Assembly: GCF_002305895.1 (NCBI RefSeq) | Contig: NZ_CP022203.1 | Location: 4,070,501-4,134,500 of the forward strand | Source of the DNA: Corallococcus macrosporus DSM 14697 | GTDB taxonomy: Bacteria > Myxococcota > Myxococcia > Myxococcales > Myxococcaceae | DNA length: 64,000 bases | Reading direction: 5' to 3' | Notes under the pieces: model-generated | Told to the model about the DNA's origin: nothing | Seen by the model: only the letters and a program-made list of their open reading frames with translations | The model's database searches: none | Shown: piece by piece, positions 52,317 through 63,551 of the stretch | Position numbering within the stretch: the stretch's first letter is position 1 | Layout: each line of letters begins with the position of its first letter | Made by a program: the position numbers and the translations under genes

Positions 52317-52496
52317 ATGGCCCGAAAGAAAGTCAGCACCACCATCTACATCACCCCGGAGCAGAACGAGCTCCTCAAGGCGCTGAACCAGAAGACGAAG
52401 GTGCCCGTGGCCGAGTACATCCGCCAAGGCATCGACCTGGTCCTGGAGAAGTACAAGGCGCAGCTGCCGGGGCAGTCGACGTTCGACGAGCTGTGA
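52317..52496 (+). CDS. Ribbon-helix-helix transcriptional regulator
   Basis: 59 residues from ATG 52317. It begins [20 protein letters not shown], the beta-strand of a MetJ/Arc ribbon-helix-helix fold (alternating residues that read the major groove), followed by two helices ([18 protein letters not shown]). No partner toxin is adjacent, so a plain repressor is likely, possibly acting on itself and the sugar-nucleotide genes after it. Its upstream region is unusually AT-rich. Confidence 0.82.
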   Translation: MARKKVSTTIYITPEQNELLKALNQKTKVPVAEYIRQGIDLVLEKYKAQLPGQSTFDEL

Positions 52497-52510
52497 GAGA
52501 GAGGCGTGAC

Positions 52511-53479
<969 letters not shown>

Positions 53480-53524
53480 TTTGCCGGCGCGTCGTTGCTG
53501 CAAGCCCTGCAGGCGGGAGGTTGC

Positions 53525-54469
53525 GTGAAGGTCCTGGTGACAGGTGGCGCGGGCTTCATTGGCTCGCATGTGTGCGATGAGTTCCTGCGCGGTGGGCACG
53601 AGGTCATCGCGTTGGATGACCTCTCCGGCGGCAAGCGGGAGAACCTGGACCCGCGCGTGCGCCTGGCGGTCCACGACATCCGGAGCCGCGAGGCGTCGGA
53701 GCTCATCAAGTCCGAGAAGCCGGACGTGCTCTGCCACCTGGCGGCGCAGATGGACGTGCGCCGCAGCGTGGACGACCCCAGCTTCGACGCGGACGTGAAC
53801 ATCCGCGGCATGCTCAACCTGCTGGAGGCCGCCCGCGTCTCCGGGGTGAAGAAGGTCATCTTCAGCTCCACCGGCGGCGCCATCTACGGCGAGCAGGACG
53901 TGTTCCCCGCGCCGGAGAGCCACCCGACGCGGCCCATCTCCCCATACGGCGTCTCCAAGGCGTCCGGCGAGCTGTACCTGGGCTACTACCGGGCGCAGTA
54001 CGGCTTGCCCTACGTGGCGCTCCGCTACGCCAACGTCTACGGCCCGCGGCAGAACCCGCACGGCGAGGCCGGCGTGGTGGCCATCTTCAGCCAGCGCCTC
54101 ATCGCCGGTCAGGGCTGCACCATCTTCGGCGAGGGCAAGCAGACCCGCGACTTCGTCTTCGGGCCGGACGTGGCCCGGGCCAACCGGCTCGCCTTCGAGA
54201 AGGACTACGTGGGCGCCATCAACATCGGCACGGGCGTGGAGACGGACATCAACCGCCTCTACGCGCTGCTGGCCGAGGCCGCGGGTTCCAGCGTCCCCGT
54301 CACCCACGCGCCCGGCAAGCCCGGGGAGCAGCTACGCTCCTGCGTGGACAACGCGCTGGCCAGGAAGGTGCTTGGCTGGGAGCCTGGCGTCGACGTGCGC
54401 GAGGGCCTGCGCCGCACCATCGAGTACTTCCGGCAGAAGGCCGCCGAGCCCGCCCGCATCCACGGCTGA
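53525..54469 (+). CDS. NAD-dependent nucleotide-sugar epimerase (UDP-glucose 4-epimerase-like)
   Basis: 314 residues from GTG 53525, with GGGAGG five bases upstream. NAD motif TGGAGFIGSH, catalytic YGVSK in SPYGVSKASGE, and RYANVYGPRQNPHGEAGVVA: the GalE-like family acting on UDP-glucose/galactose or the N-acetyl forms. It follows the UXS-like gene by 45 bases. GC-rich hairpins sit in the gap to lepA. Substrate not resolved. Confidence 0.86.
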   Translation: MKVLVTGGAGFIGSHVCDEFLRGGHEVIALDDLSGGKRENLDPRVRLAVHDIRSREASELIKSEKPDVLCHLAAQMDVRRSVDDPSFDADVNIRGMLNLLEAARVSGVKKVIFSSTGGAIYGEQDVFPAPESHPTRPISPYGVSKASGELYLGYYRAQYGLPYVALRYANVYGPRQNPHGEAGVVAIFSQRLIAGQGCTIFGEGKQTRDFVFGPDVARANRLAFEKDYVGAINIGTGVETDINRLYALLAEAAGSSVPVTHAPGKPGEQLRSCVDNALARKVLGWEPGVDVREGLRRTIEYFRQKAAEPARIHG

Positions 54470-54481
54470 TCGGCGCCCGAG

Positions 54482-54507
54482 CCCCCGTCCCCGGCCAGGG
54501 GCGGGGG
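54482..54507 (+). terminator. GC-only hairpin after epimerase gene
   Basis: CCCCCG, one bulged base, CCCC, loop ggcca, GGGG, CGGGGG. Ten paired bases without a T-tract, 12 bases after the epimerase stop. Likely a stop for the sugar operon; no promoter was fixed in the remaining ~230 bases before lepA. Confidence 0.45.
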
Positions 54508-54736
54508 AGGGCAATCCCTCCGAGGCGTCCCCGCACCGGCCTCCCAAGGGCCGGGGCCGGGCGTGCCGGGAGGGGATTCAGGGCCTGTTCTGGGGGGATG
54601 CGCCCTGGAACGGGGCTGATGACTGGGGAACAAACAAGCTCCCCCGGTGGGTTGCTCATCGGGCGTACGCGACCGCGTAGATTTTCGCGCGATTCCCTGT
54701 TACGCACGCCCGCTTCTTCCGACGAGCGCCCTGAAC

Positions 54737-56548
54737 ATGCCGGCTGAAAACGCGCACATCCGCAACTTCTGCATCATCGCCCATATCGACCATGGAAAGT
54801 CGACGCTGGCGGATCGTCTCCTCGACAAGACGGGGACGCTGACCAAGCGAGAGGCACAGGCCCAGTTCCTCGACAACATGGACATCGAGCGCGAACGGGG
54901 CATCACCATCAAGGCCCAGTCCGTGCGGATGAACTACACCGCCAAGGACGGCAAGCAGTACGTCCTCAACCTCATCGACACGCCGGGACACGTGGACTTC
55001 GCCTACGAGGTCAGCCGCAGCCTGGCCGCGTGCGAAGGCGCGCTCCTGGTGGTGGACGCGACGCAGGGCGTGGAGGCCCAGACGCTGTCCAACGTCTACA
55101 TGGCGCTGGACCACAACCTGGAAATCATCCCGGTCATCAACAAGATCGACCTGCCGAGCGCGGACGTGGACCGCACCCGCGCGGAGATTGAAGACGTCAT
55201 CGGCATCGACGCGTCCGTGGCGGTGCCGTGCTCCGCCAAGGAGGGCATCGGCATCCAGGACATCCTGGAGGCCGTCGTCAAGACGGTGCCGCCCCCGACG
55301 GGCTCCGCGGACGCGCCGCTCAAGGCGCTCATCTTCGACTCCTGGTACGACAACTACCGGGGCGTGGTGACGCTGGTGCGCGTGCTGGAAGGCACGTTGA
55401 AGCTGAAGCAGAAGATCAAGCTCTTCAGCAACAACAAGGTCTTCGAGGTCCAGGAGCTGGGCGTGTTCAGCCCGTTCTCCCGCCCCGTCCAGCAGCTCAT
55501 GGCCGGCGAGGTGGGCGTGCTCGTGGCCAACGTGAAGGAGCTGCAGGACGCCAAGGTGGGTGACACCGTCACCGAGGAGGCGCGCCCCACGGCCGAGCCG
55601 TTCCCGGGCTTCAAGGAAGTGAAGCCCATGGTGTTCTCCGGCATCTTCCCGGTGGACTCCGCGGACTACGAGAACCTGCGCGACGCGCTGGCGAAGCTGG
55701 TGCTCAACGACTCCGCCTTCACCTACGAGCCGGAGTCGTCCACCGCGCTGGGCTTCGGCTTCCGCTGCGGCTACCTGGGCCTGCTGCACATGGAGATCGT
55801 CCAGGAGCGCCTGGAGCGCGAGTACAACCTGGACCTCATCACCACCGCGCCCAGCGTGGTGTACCGCATCACCACCAGCAAGGGGGACACGCTGCTGGTG
55901 GACAACCCGGCCAAGCTGCCGCCGGTGCAGCACATCGAGAAGTTCGAGGAGCCCATCCTCACCTGTCACATCCACGTCCCCAACGACCACCTGGGCGCCA
56001 TCCTCAAGCTGTGCCAGGAGCGCCGCGGCGTGCAGAAGGACATGAAGTACCTGGGCAGCAGCGGCCAGCGCGTGCAGGTGACGTACGAGATGCCGCTGGC
56101 GGAGGTCGTGTTCGACTTCTTCGACAAGCTCAAGAGCGTGTCGCGCGGCTACGCCAGCCTGGACTACGAGCTGGCCGGCTACATCGAGTCCGACCTGGCC
56201 CGCCTGGACATCCTCATCAACGGGGACCCGGTGGACGCCCTCAGCGTCATCGTGCACCGCGAGCGCGCCTACCTGCGCGGCCGCGAGGTGTGCCAGAAGC
56301 TGAAGGAGGTCATCCCGAAGCAGATGTACGAGGTGGCCATCCAGGCGGCGATCGGCGCGAAGATCATCTCGCGGGAGACCATCTCCGCCATGCGCAAGAA
56401 CGTGCTCGCCAAGTGCTACGGCGGTGACATCAGCCGCAAGCGCAAGCTCCTGGAGAAGCAGAAGGAGGGCAAGAAGCGCATGAAGCAGGTGGGAACGGTG
56501 GAGATCCCGCAGGAAGCCTTCCTCGCGGTCCTGAAGTCGGAGCAGTAG
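54737..56548 (+). CDS. lepA: Elongation factor 4 (LepA GTPase)
   Basis: 603 residues from ATG 54737. Ribosome-associated GTPase able to back-translocate. G1 AHIDHGKST, the G3 DTPGHVDF motif, G4 NKID, then EF-G-like domains and the LepA-specific C-terminal domain ([20 protein letters not shown], the conserved ending). Length and all motifs are typical. Followed after three bases by lepB, the usual lepA-lepB pairing. Confidence 0.97.
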   Translation: MPAENAHIRNFCIIAHIDHGKSTLADRLLDKTGTLTKREAQAQFLDNMDIERERGITIKAQSVRMNYTAKDGKQYVLNLIDTPGHVDFAYEVSRSLAACEGALLVVDATQGVEAQTLSNVYMALDHNLEIIPVINKIDLPSADVDRTRAEIEDVIGIDASVAVPCSAKEGIGIQDILEAVVKTVPPPTGSADAPLKALIFDSWYDNYRGVVTLVRVLEGTLKLKQKIKLFSNNKVFEVQELGVFSPFSRPVQQLMAGEVGVLVANVKELQDAKVGDTVTEEARPTAEPFPGFKEVKPMVFSGIFPVDSADYENLRDALAKLVLNDSAFTYEPESSTALGFGFRCGYLGLLHMEIVQERLEREYNLDLITTAPSVVYRITTSKGDTLLVDNPAKLPPVQHIEKFEEPILTCHIHVPNDHLGAILKLCQERRGVQKDMKYLGSSGQRVQVTYEMPLAEVVFDFFDKLKSVSRGYASLDYELAGYIESDLARLDILINGDPVDALSVIVHRERAYLRGREVCQKLKEVIPKQMYEVAIQAAIGAKIISRETISAMRKNVLAKCYGGDISRKRKLLEKQKEGKKRMKQVGTVEIPQEAFLAVLKSEQ

Positions 56549-56551
56549 CCC

Positions 56552-57808
56552 ATGAACGCCGCCATGCCTTCCGCCACCTCACCCGTGACGCTGTCCGAGG
56601 CGATGGCGGCCCGCCGCACGCCGGAGATGCTCCGCGCCCGCCGGGTGCTGGTGTGGCGCGAGCGCCTCACCAGCCTCTGGGCGCCGCTGCTCATCCTCGC
56701 GGGGCTGTACGTGCCGTACACGATCCTCATCGAGTACTCGCGCGCGTCCGCCCTGTGGGCCCAGCCGGTGATGAAGGGCCTGGGCCTGCTCCTGGTCGTC
56801 TACTTCGTGGCCCTGCTGGTGTGGCGCAACGTCTCCCCCCGGGAGAAGGCGCTGCGCGGCGTGCGCCACGAGGCCAACGAGCTGCTGGAGGAGAACGAGC
56901 GCATCCTCCGCAAGCCCGGGGTGCGCGCGAAGGTGGCGGGGCCGGTGCTGGAGCAGCTCGCGGAGCAGGCGCTGCGCGTGGAGCAGGCCTCCGCCGCGGG
57001 TGACGCGGAGCGGCTGCGCACCGAGGTGAAGGGGCTGGAGGCGCTCACCGCGCAGCACCTGGGCGCGTTCCGCAAGCAGTCCGCCATGGACTTCCTGGGC
57101 GGGTTCGGCAAGGCGCTGCTGGTGGCGCTGGTGTTCCGCACCTTCATCGTGGAGCCGTACCGGATTCCCTCCGGCTCCATGCTGCCCACGCTGGAGATTG
57201 GCGACCAGGTCTTCGTCAACAAGTTCATCTACGGCGTGCGCGTCCCGTTCCTCAACAAGGTGCCGTTCGTCATCGTCCGGCCCCCGGAGCGCGGGGACGT
57301 CATCGTCTTCAACAACCCGGTGAACGAGTCGGTGGACTACATCAAGCGCGTGGTCGGCGTGCCCGGCGACGTGGTGGAGTTCATCAACGGCGTCATCCAC
57401 ATCAACGGCCAGCCGCAGGGACGCGAGCTCGTCTCCGACGCGTTCACCGTCCACAACATCACGGACGACGGGCGCTGGTACGACCAGCAGGAGACCCTCT
57501 ACGAGGAGAACCTGTCGGGCGTCACGCACGCCGCGCTGCAGACGCTGCCGCGCATGCCGCGCCGGGAAGGCCCCTATGAAGTCCCGCCGGGGCACGTCTT
57601 CGCGGTGGGTGACAACCGGGACAACAGCGCGGACAGCCGCCACGGCCTGGGCGTCACGGGCTACGGCAAGGCGGAGTACGTCCCCTACGGCCACATCAAG
57701 GGCAAGGCCATGGTGGTGTGGCTGTCGCTGGGCTACCACGGGCTGCTGCACAACCTGTTCGGTGGCACCGGCCTTCGCGTGGACCGGTTCTTCGAACCGG
57801 TCCGTTGA
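56552..57808 (+). CDS. lepB: Signal peptidase I with N-terminal extension
   Basis: 418 residues, longer than the E. coli enzyme (324). It cleaves signal peptides on the outer face of the inner membrane. Catalytic Ser209 in PSGSMLP and Lys265 in YIKRVVG form the dyad; box E appears as [14 protein letters not shown]. Residues 1-180 hold two membrane helices (about 42-60 and 73-91) and a helical coiled stretch (100-175), then a third membrane segment just before the Ser. The stop codon lies just after a strong hairpin. Confidence 0.94.
   Translation: MNAAMPSATSPVTLSEAMAARRTPEMLRARRVLVWRERLTSLWAPLLILAGLYVPYTILIEYSRASALWAQPVMKGLGLLLVVYFVALLVWRNVSPREKALRGVRHEANELLEENERILRKPGVRAKVAGPVLEQLAEQALRVEQASAAGDAERLRTEVKGLEALTAQHLGAFRKQSAMDFLGGFGKALLVALVFRTFIVEPYRIPSGSMLPTLEIGDQVFVNKFIYGVRVPFLNKVPFVIVRPPERGDVIVFNNPVNESVDYIKRVVGVPGDVVEFINGVIHINGQPQGRELVSDAFTVHNITDDGRWYDQQETLYEENLSGVTHAALQTLPRMPRREGPYEVPPGHVFAVGDNRDNSADSRHGLGVTGYGKAEYVPYGHIKGKAMVVWLSLGYHGLLHNLFGGTGLRVDRFFEPVR
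57781..57803 (+). terminator. Hairpin overlapping the end of lepB
   Basis: GGACCGGTTC, loop TTC, GAACCGGTCC: ten perfect pairs inside the last codons of lepB, ending two bases before its TGA. It may protect or end the lepA-lepB transcript; no T-tract follows. Confidence 0.4.
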
Positions 57809-57852
57809 CGCGTCCCGTGGAAGCAGGCGGGCTGGCGCGCCGCGCACGACGC

Positions 57853-57881
57853 TTGACGTGCCGCACGCACCGGGGTACGCG
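57853..57881 (+). promoter_or_regulatory. Candidate promoter of the pyr operon
   Basis: TTGACG (57853-57858), 17 bases, then TACGCG (57876-57881), 12 bases before the pyrB ATG. The -35 is good and the -10 poor. Use would give a very short or leaderless transcript. Weak call. Confidence 0.3.
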
Positions 57882-57893
57882 GCGCCCCCGGCC

Positions 57894-58787
57894 ATGAGAC
57901 ACCTGCTTGGAATCGAAGGCTGGCGCCGGGACGAGCTGGAGTCACTGCTCGACCGGGCGAAGGCACACCTCCCCGGCGGTCCCGATGCCACCCACCTGCT
58001 CCGCGGCAGGGTGGTGGCCAACGTCTTCTTCGAGGACTCCACCCGGACGCGCACGTCGTTCCACATGGCGGCCAAGGGGCTGGGCGCCAGTGTGCTCAAC
58101 TGGACCCACACCGGCTCCTCGGTGTCCAAGGGTGAGACGCTGCTGGACACCGCCCGCAACATCGAGGCAACGGGGCCGGTGGCCATCGTCATGCGCCACC
58201 GCTCATCCGGGGCGCCGCACCTGGTGGCGAAGCACGTGAAGTGCGCCGTCATCAACGCGGGGGACGGCACGCACGAGCACCCCTCCCAGGCGCTGCTGGA
58301 CGCCTTCACGCTGCGTCAGCGCTGGGGCTCGCTGGAGGGGCGCACGGTGCTCATCGTGGGCGACGTGCTGCACAGCCGCGTGGCCCGCTCCAACCTGCAC
58401 TGCCTCAAGGCGCTGGGCGCCCGGGTGGTGATGTGCGGCCCGCCCACGCTGATGCCGCCGGGGCTGGAGGCGCTGGGCGCGGAGGTGACGCACAACCTGG
58501 ACGCGGCGCTCCCGCAGGCGGACGCGGTGATGTGCCTGCGCATCCAGTTGGAGCGGCAGGGGCAGGCGTTCCTGCCCTCCACGCGTGAATATGCGCGGCT
58601 GTTCGGCCTCAACGCGGCCCGGGAGGCGCGGATGAAGGCGGACGCGGTGGTGATGCATCCGGGCCCCATCAACCGGGGCGTGGAGCTGGCGCCAGCGGTG
58701 GCGGACGGGCCCCGCAGCGTCATCCTGGAGCAGGTGTCCAACGGCGTCGCCGTGCGGCGGGCCATCCTGGAGGTGTGTGCGGCATGA
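57894..58787 (+). CDS. pyrB: Aspartate carbamoyltransferase catalytic subunit
   Basis: 297 residues. Joins carbamoyl phosphate and aspartate, the second step of pyrimidine synthesis. [15 protein letters not shown] is the carbamoyl-phosphate loop, [11 protein letters not shown] the swung loop, and [11 protein letters not shown] the aspartate site. No regulatory pyrI gene is near. The stop overlaps the pyrC start (ATGA). Confidence 0.96.
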   Translation: MRHLLGIEGWRRDELESLLDRAKAHLPGGPDATHLLRGRVVANVFFEDSTRTRTSFHMAAKGLGASVLNWTHTGSSVSKGETLLDTARNIEATGPVAIVMRHRSSGAPHLVAKHVKCAVINAGDGTHEHPSQALLDAFTLRQRWGSLEGRTVLIVGDVLHSRVARSNLHCLKALGARVVMCGPPTLMPPGLEALGAEVTHNLDAALPQADAVMCLRIQLERQGQAFLPSTREYARLFGLNAAREARMKADAVVMHPGPINRGVELAPAVADGPRSVILEQVSNGVAVRRAILEVCAA

Positions 58788-60097
58788 GCTCCACGGTGCT
58801 CTTCAGGCGGGGACGCGTCATTGACCCGCGCAACGGCGTGGACGGCGTCCGCGACGTGCTGGTCCGCGACGGCAAGGTGGTGGAGGTGTCGGAGGCGCTG
58901 CTGCCGGTGCCCTCCAGCGCGGAGGTGGTGGACGCCACCGGCAAGTGGGTGCTGCCGGGCTTCATCGACCTGCACGTCCACCTGCGCGAGCCGGGCGAGG
59001 AGGGGAAGGAGACCGTCCTGACCGGCTGCCGCGCCGCGGTGGCGGGCGGCTTCACCGCGGTGGTGGCCATGCCCAACACCAAGGTCGTCAACGACAACGC
59101 CATGGTGACGGAGTTGGTGCTCAACCGCGCCCGCGCCGCCGGGCTGTGCCACGTCTATCCCGCCGGGGCCATCACCAAGGGCCTCAAGGGCGAGGAGCTG
59201 GCGGAGATGGGCGAGCTGGTGTCCGCCGGCTGCGTGGCCATCACCGACGACGGCCGCCCGGTGATGAACGCGTCGCTGATGCGGCGCACGCTCCAGTACG
59301 CCACCCAGTTCGACGTGCCCGTCATGGTCCACGAGGAGGACCTGACGCTGTCCGCGGGCGGGGCCATGCACGAGGGCCCCACGTCCACGCGGCTGGGGCT
59401 GCGCGGCATCCCCGCCTCTGCGGAGGTGGCCATGGTGGCGCGCGACCTGGTGCTGCTGGAGGAGACGAAGGGCCGCCTGCACGTGGCGCACGTGTCCTGC
59501 GAGGGCAGCGTGCGGCTCATCCGCGAGGCCAAGCGCGCCGGCCTGCGCGTCACCTGCGAGGTGGCGCCGCACCACTTCATCCTGGATGACCGGGCGGTGG
59601 GGGACTACGACACCCACGCGAAGATGGCGCCGCCGCTGCGCGCGGACACGGACGTGCAGGCCCTGCGCGAGGCGCTGGTGGACGGGACGGTGGACGCCAT
59701 CGCCACGGACCACGCGCCGCACGGGGTGCTGGACAAGCAGGTGGAGTTCGAGAAGGGCATCAACGGCATCGTGGGGCTGGAGACGGCCCTGGGCCTGACG
59801 CTGGAGCTGGTGCACGCGGGCGTGCTCCCCGTGAACCGCGCGGTGGAGCTGCTGACGCACGGGCCGGCGAAGGCGTTCGGCCTGCCGGGCGGTCACCTGG
59901 CGCCTGGGGCGCCGGCGGACGTCACGCTGGTGGACCCGGACGTGGAGTGGACGGTGGACGCCCACCAGTTCCATTCCCGCAGCCGCAATACGCCGTTCCA
60001 TGGCCGGAAGCAGAAGGGGCGCGTCATCCAGACGTGGGTTTTGGGCCAGAAGGTGTTCGACAAGGGCCAGGTCGGCCAGAGCAAGGAGTCGCGGTGA
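58784..60097 (+). CDS. pyrC: Dihydroorotase
   Basis: 437 residues from ATG 58784, overlapping pyrB by four bases. Cyclises carbamoyl aspartate to dihydroorotate. Class I amidohydrolase motifs: [10 protein letters not shown] (metal His pair), the NTKVVND region, and the ATDHAPHG metal-Asp signature. With pyrB and carA it forms a coupled operon: pyrC's stop overlaps carA's ATG by one base (TGATG). Confidence 0.96.
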   Translation: MSSTVLFRRGRVIDPRNGVDGVRDVLVRDGKVVEVSEALLPVPSSAEVVDATGKWVLPGFIDLHVHLREPGEEGKETVLTGCRAAVAGGFTAVVAMPNTKVVNDNAMVTELVLNRARAAGLCHVYPAGAITKGLKGEELAEMGELVSAGCVAITDDGRPVMNASLMRRTLQYATQFDVPVMVHEEDLTLSAGGAMHEGPTSTRLGLRGIPASAEVAMVARDLVLLEETKGRLHVAHVSCEGSVRLIREAKRAGLRVTCEVAPHHFILDDRAVGDYDTHAKMAPPLRADTDVQALREALVDGTVDAIATDHAPHGVLDKQVEFEKGINGIVGLETALGLTLELVHAGVLPVNRAVELLTHGPAKAFGLPGGHLAPGAPADVTLVDPDVEWTVDAHQFHSRSRNTPFHGRKQKGRVIQTWVLGQKVFDKGQVGQSKESR

Positions 60098-61221
60098 TGA
60101 CGAAGCGGGCAGTGCTCGCCCTGGCGGATGGCACCACGTTCGAAGGCCGCGCGTTTGGCGCGGTGGGCGAAACGGTGGGTGAGGTGGTGTTCAACACCTC
60201 CATGTACGGCTACCAGGAGGTCCTCACGGATCCTTCGTACGTGGGGCAGATTGTCACCATGTCGTACCCGGAGATGGGCAATGTCGGCGCCAACCCGGAG
60301 GACGAGGAGGGCGCCCGGGTGCACGCGGTGGGCATGGTGGTGCGCGCCCTCAGCGAGCAGCCCTCCAACTGGCGGGCCCGCGAGTCCCTGGACGCGTACC
60401 TGAAGCGCAGCGGCGTGGCCGGCATCGAGGGCCTCGACACCCGCCGGCTGGTGCGCCACCTGCGCGAGCACGGCGCGCAGATGGGCGTCATCTCCAGTGA
60501 AGGGCTGTCCTCCGCCGCCCTGGTGGAGCGCGCCCGCTCCGCGCGCGGCATGGAGGGCCTGGACCTGGCGACGGGCGTGTCCACGAAGGAGGCCTACGCC
60601 TTCACCCAGCCCTCGCCGGACGTCTTCACCGGGGTGGGGGAGGCGCAGGCGCCCGCCGCGCCCCGCTTCGACGTGGTGGCCTATGACTACGGCCTGAAGA
60701 AGTCGATGCTGCACTTCCTGGTGGACGTGGGCTGCCGCGTGACGGTGGTGCCGGCCGCGACGACGGCCGAGGAGGTGCTGGCGCGCAAGCCCCACGGCGT
60801 CTTCCTGGCCAACGGCCCGGGCGACCCGGCGGCGGTGAAGGGCGCGGACCGCACCGTGGCGGCGCTGCTGGGCAAGGTGCCGGTGTTCGGCATCTGCCTG
60901 GGGCATCAAATCATGGCGCTGGCCCTGGGCGGCCGGACGTACAAGATGAAGTTTGGCCACCGGGGTGGAAATCAGCCGGTGAAGGACCTCACGACGGGCA
61001 AGGTGGAGATCACCGCGCAGAACCACGGCTTCGCGGTGGATGACGCCAGCCTCAAGGGCCTGGCCGTCGTGACGCACATCAACCTCAATGACGGCACGGT
61101 GGAGGGCCTGGCCGTCCCGGACGCGCGGGCCTTCAGCGTGCAGTACCACCCCGAGGCCTCGCCCGGCCCGCATGACGCGCGCTATCTCTTCGGCCGGTTC
61201 GCGAAGCTGATGGCGGAGTAG
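60097..61221 (+). CDS. carA: Carbamoyl-phosphate synthase small subunit
   Basis: 374 residues from ATG 60097. Class I glutamine amidotransferase that supplies ammonia to CarB. Nucleophile Cys267 lies in [10 protein letters not shown], and [12 protein letters not shown] carries the catalytic His/Glu. N-terminal signature [12 protein letters not shown] is typical. carB is not within the next genes seen on this strand, so it must lie elsewhere. Confidence 0.96.
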   Translation: MTKRAVLALADGTTFEGRAFGAVGETVGEVVFNTSMYGYQEVLTDPSYVGQIVTMSYPEMGNVGANPEDEEGARVHAVGMVVRALSEQPSNWRARESLDAYLKRSGVAGIEGLDTRRLVRHLREHGAQMGVISSEGLSSAALVERARSARGMEGLDLATGVSTKEAYAFTQPSPDVFTGVGEAQAPAAPRFDVVAYDYGLKKSMLHFLVDVGCRVTVVPAATTAEEVLARKPHGVFLANGPGDPAAVKGADRTVAALLGKVPVFGICLGHQIMALALGGRTYKMKFGHRGGNQPVKDLTTGKVEITAQNHGFAVDDASLKGLAVVTHINLNDGTVEGLAVPDARAFSVQYHPEASPGPHDARYLFGRFAKLMAE

Positions 61222-61222
61222 G

Positions 61223-61903
61223 ATGGCGCCACCGAATATGGACTCGCCGCTGTCACCGCTCTCGTACCAGCCGTACCTCGACCAGCTCATCGCCTTCGGC
61301 AGCGCGGAGTCCCGCAAGGAGGACCTCCTCCAGGCCAAGGCCGACTACTTCCGCCTGACGGGGGAGGTGTTCGAGGACGACAAGCTCTTCGAACTGAGGA
61401 TGGCGTCCTTCCTGGACTACTACCTCTATGACCGCGTCTCGCCGCTGACGAACAAGACGCCGGCCACGGAGTTCTACGAGCAGCGCCTGGCCGGCGCGCC
61501 GCCCGAGGAGGCCAACGCCTTCCGGAGCTTCACGGAGACGGTCCACGGCCTCTTCGAGGTCCGCAAGCTGGGCAAGGGCGAGGTCCGCCTGCGCGAGCTG
61601 TACTCCGGCAAGGACTTCGACGTGACGGAGCGCCGCCACGTCGCGGGCCTGGAGACGGGGGACATCATCGAGGCGCGCCTCATCCCCTTCGGCGGGCACC
61701 TGCTGTTCTCCTCCGCGTTCTGCTACCACCCCCGCGTGGCCGTGAAGGCCATCAAGGCGGAGGTGAAGCGCCGCAAGAAGAAGGAGCCGGACCGCACGCC
61801 CGACGAGCTCGTGTGGGAGTGCGCCCGCCGCGCGCTCAACAGGGAGCGCTACCGGCAGCTCTCCGTCGAGAAGATCTACGACTTCGAGCAGAAGGTCCTC
61901 TGA
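61223..61903 (+). CDS. Conserved-looking hypothetical protein after carA
   Basis: 226 residues, starting one base after the carA stop, with GGAG inside the end of carA as ribosome site. No signal or membrane segment. Charged, mixed alpha/beta, with a Lys/Arg-rich patch (VKAIKAEVKRRKKKEPDRT) that could bind nucleic acid. No family recognised. Position implies co-transcription with the pyrimidine genes. Confidence 0.7.
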   Translation: MAPPNMDSPLSPLSYQPYLDQLIAFGSAESRKEDLLQAKADYFRLTGEVFEDDKLFELRMASFLDYYLYDRVSPLTNKTPATEFYEQRLAGAPPEEANAFRSFTETVHGLFEVRKLGKGEVRLRELYSGKDFDVTERRHVAGLETGDIIEARLIPFGGHLLFSSAFCYHPRVAVKAIKAEVKRRKKKEPDRTPDELVWECARRALNRERYRQLSVEKIYDFEQKVL

Positions 61904-61960
61904 GCCCGCGCGCCGCGGAGCCCCGGTGACGGCCTGTCCCGGGGCTCTTCGCGGGCCCGC

Positions 61961-63361
61961 TCAGACGCGGTGGATGCTCATCAGGTTGGTGTTGCCGGGG
62001 ACGTTGAGCGGCACGCCGGCCACCACCACCACCGGCGTCCCCGGCGTGCAGATCTTCTCCTTCCGGCACAGCTCACGCACCTGCGTGAGCATGGCGTCCG
62101 TGGTGGAGACGCGCCCCACCTGCAGGCCCGTGACGCCCCAGTAGAGCGCCATGCGGTTCACCGCCGTCTCGCTCGGGGTGAGGGCGACGATGCGCGCGTG
62201 GGGGCGGAACTCGGAGATGAGGCGCGCGGTGTGGCCGCTCTCCGTGTACGCGACGATGGTGCCGATGTTGAGCTGCGTCGCCGCCGCCACGGCCGCCGCG
62301 GCCACGCCGGTGCCCAAGTCCTCCGAGCGCTCGAAGGGGGAGTGGTGCTGGTGCTTCACCACGCCGCGCTCCGTCTCCTCCACGATGCACGCCATGGTGG
62401 ACGCCGCCTCGACGGGGTACTTCCCCGCGGCCGTCTCGCCCGACAGCATGACGGCGTCCGCGCCGTCGAGGATGGCGTTGGCCACGTCGCTGACCTCCGC
62501 GCGGGTGGGGCGCGCGTTGGCCACCATGCTCTCCAGCATCTCCGTGGCGACGATGACGAGCCCGCCCTGGCGGTTCACCGCGCTCACCATGTGCTTCTGG
62601 ATGGCGGGCAGGCGCTCCAGCGGCATCTCCACGCCCAGGTCGCCGCGCGCCACCATGATGCCGTCCGCCACCGCGGCGATCTCCTCCACGCGCTCCACCG
62701 CCTGGGGCTTCTCGATCTTCGCGATGAGCGGCGTCTTCAGCTTCGCCACGTGCGCGCGGGCCTTCTTGACGTCCTCCGGCGTTCGGACGAAGGACAGCGC
62801 CACGTAGTCCACGCCCACCTCCTGGCCGAAGGCCAGGTCCGCCGCGTCCTTGCGCGTAATCGTGGGCACCGACATGGGCGAGCCGGGCAGGTTGAGGCCC
62901 TTGTGGTCCTTCAGCACGCCGCCCACCTCCACCCGGCACCGCACGTCCTGTCCGTGGACGCGCAGCACCCGCAGTCGCACGCGCCCGTCATCCAGGAGGA
63001 TTTCGTGGCCCTTGGCCACGTCCTTCACCAGCGTCTTGATGGGCGTGGGGATGATGCCTTCCTGGCCCAGGACGTTGCGCGTCGTCACCGTGACGACCTG
63101 GCCCTGCTTCACCAGGAGCTGGCCGTCCTCGAAGCGGCCCAGGCGGATCTTCGGCCCCTGGATGTCCTGGAGGATGGCCACCGGCGTGCCCAGGCGCTTC
63201 GCGACCTTGCGGATGGTCTCCACCCGCCGGCGGTGCTCCTCGTGCGTACCGTGCGAGAAGTTCAGCCGCGCCATGTTCATGCCCGCGCGGATGAGCCCTT
63301 CGATGACCTCCGGGGTGTCCGACGCGGGCCCCAGGGTGCAGATGATTTTCGCCTTGCGCAT
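61961..63361 (-). CDS. pyk: Pyruvate kinase
   Basis: 466 residues from ATG 63361. Converts phosphoenolpyruvate and ADP to pyruvate and ATP. KIICTLGPAS and MNMARLNFSHG at the N-terminus, IAKIEKPQAVE (the catalytic Lys-Glu region), GIMVARGDLGVEMP and SGETAAGKYPVEA are all in place, followed by the C-terminal allosteric domain. Full-length. It lies convergent to the carA run. Confidence 0.96.
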   Translation of the reverse strand: MRKAKIICTLGPASDTPEVIEGLIRAGMNMARLNFSHGTHEEHRRRVETIRKVAKRLGTPVAILQDIQGPKIRLGRFEDGQLLVKQGQVVTVTTRNVLGQEGIIPTPIKTLVKDVAKGHEILLDDGRVRLRVLRVHGQDVRCRVEVGGVLKDHKGLNLPGSPMSVPTITRKDAADLAFGQEVGVDYVALSFVRTPEDVKKARAHVAKLKTPLIAKIEKPQAVERVEEIAAVADGIMVARGDLGVEMPLERLPAIQKHMVSAVNRQGGLVIVATEMLESMVANARPTRAEVSDVANAILDGADAVMLSGETAAGKYPVEAASTMACIVEETERGVVKHQHHSPFERSEDLGTGVAAAAVAAATQLNIGTIVAYTESGHTARLISEFRPHARIVALTPSETAVNRMALYWGVTGLQVGRVSTTDAMLTQVRELCRKEKICTPGTPVVVVAGVPLNVPGNTNLMSIHRV

Positions 63362-63485
63362 AGGGCCGCGCATCCTAGGCGCCCGGGTGCCCGGCTTGAC
63401 AGCCTCGCGCCCACGGGACTAACTCTTTGCCCGGCGCGGCGCCCTCACGGGCCTCGCGGCGCCTCCGCGCTCTCATGGGCAGAGA

Positions 63486-63527
63486 GAGAAAGCCCGGCAT
63501 CCCTGGGAGGGGGGGCCGGGCTTTCTC
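63486..63527 (-). terminator. Hairpin terminator after bifunctional-nuclease gene
   Basis: 13-bp perfect stem GAGAAAGCCCGGC/GCCGGGCTTTCTC with a 16-base loop. On the - strand it is followed by a pyrimidine tract (TTTCTCTCTCT), so it should end the upstream gene before pyk. Confidence 0.7.
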
Positions 63528-63551
63528 GCGTCAGGGGCGGCGCGTCGTGGC

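Noticed and set aside
52317-52496. RHH gene as the antitoxin of a toxin-antitoxin pair
   Set aside because: The next gene is a full nucleotide-sugar SDR enzyme and there is no small toxin-like ORF on either side.
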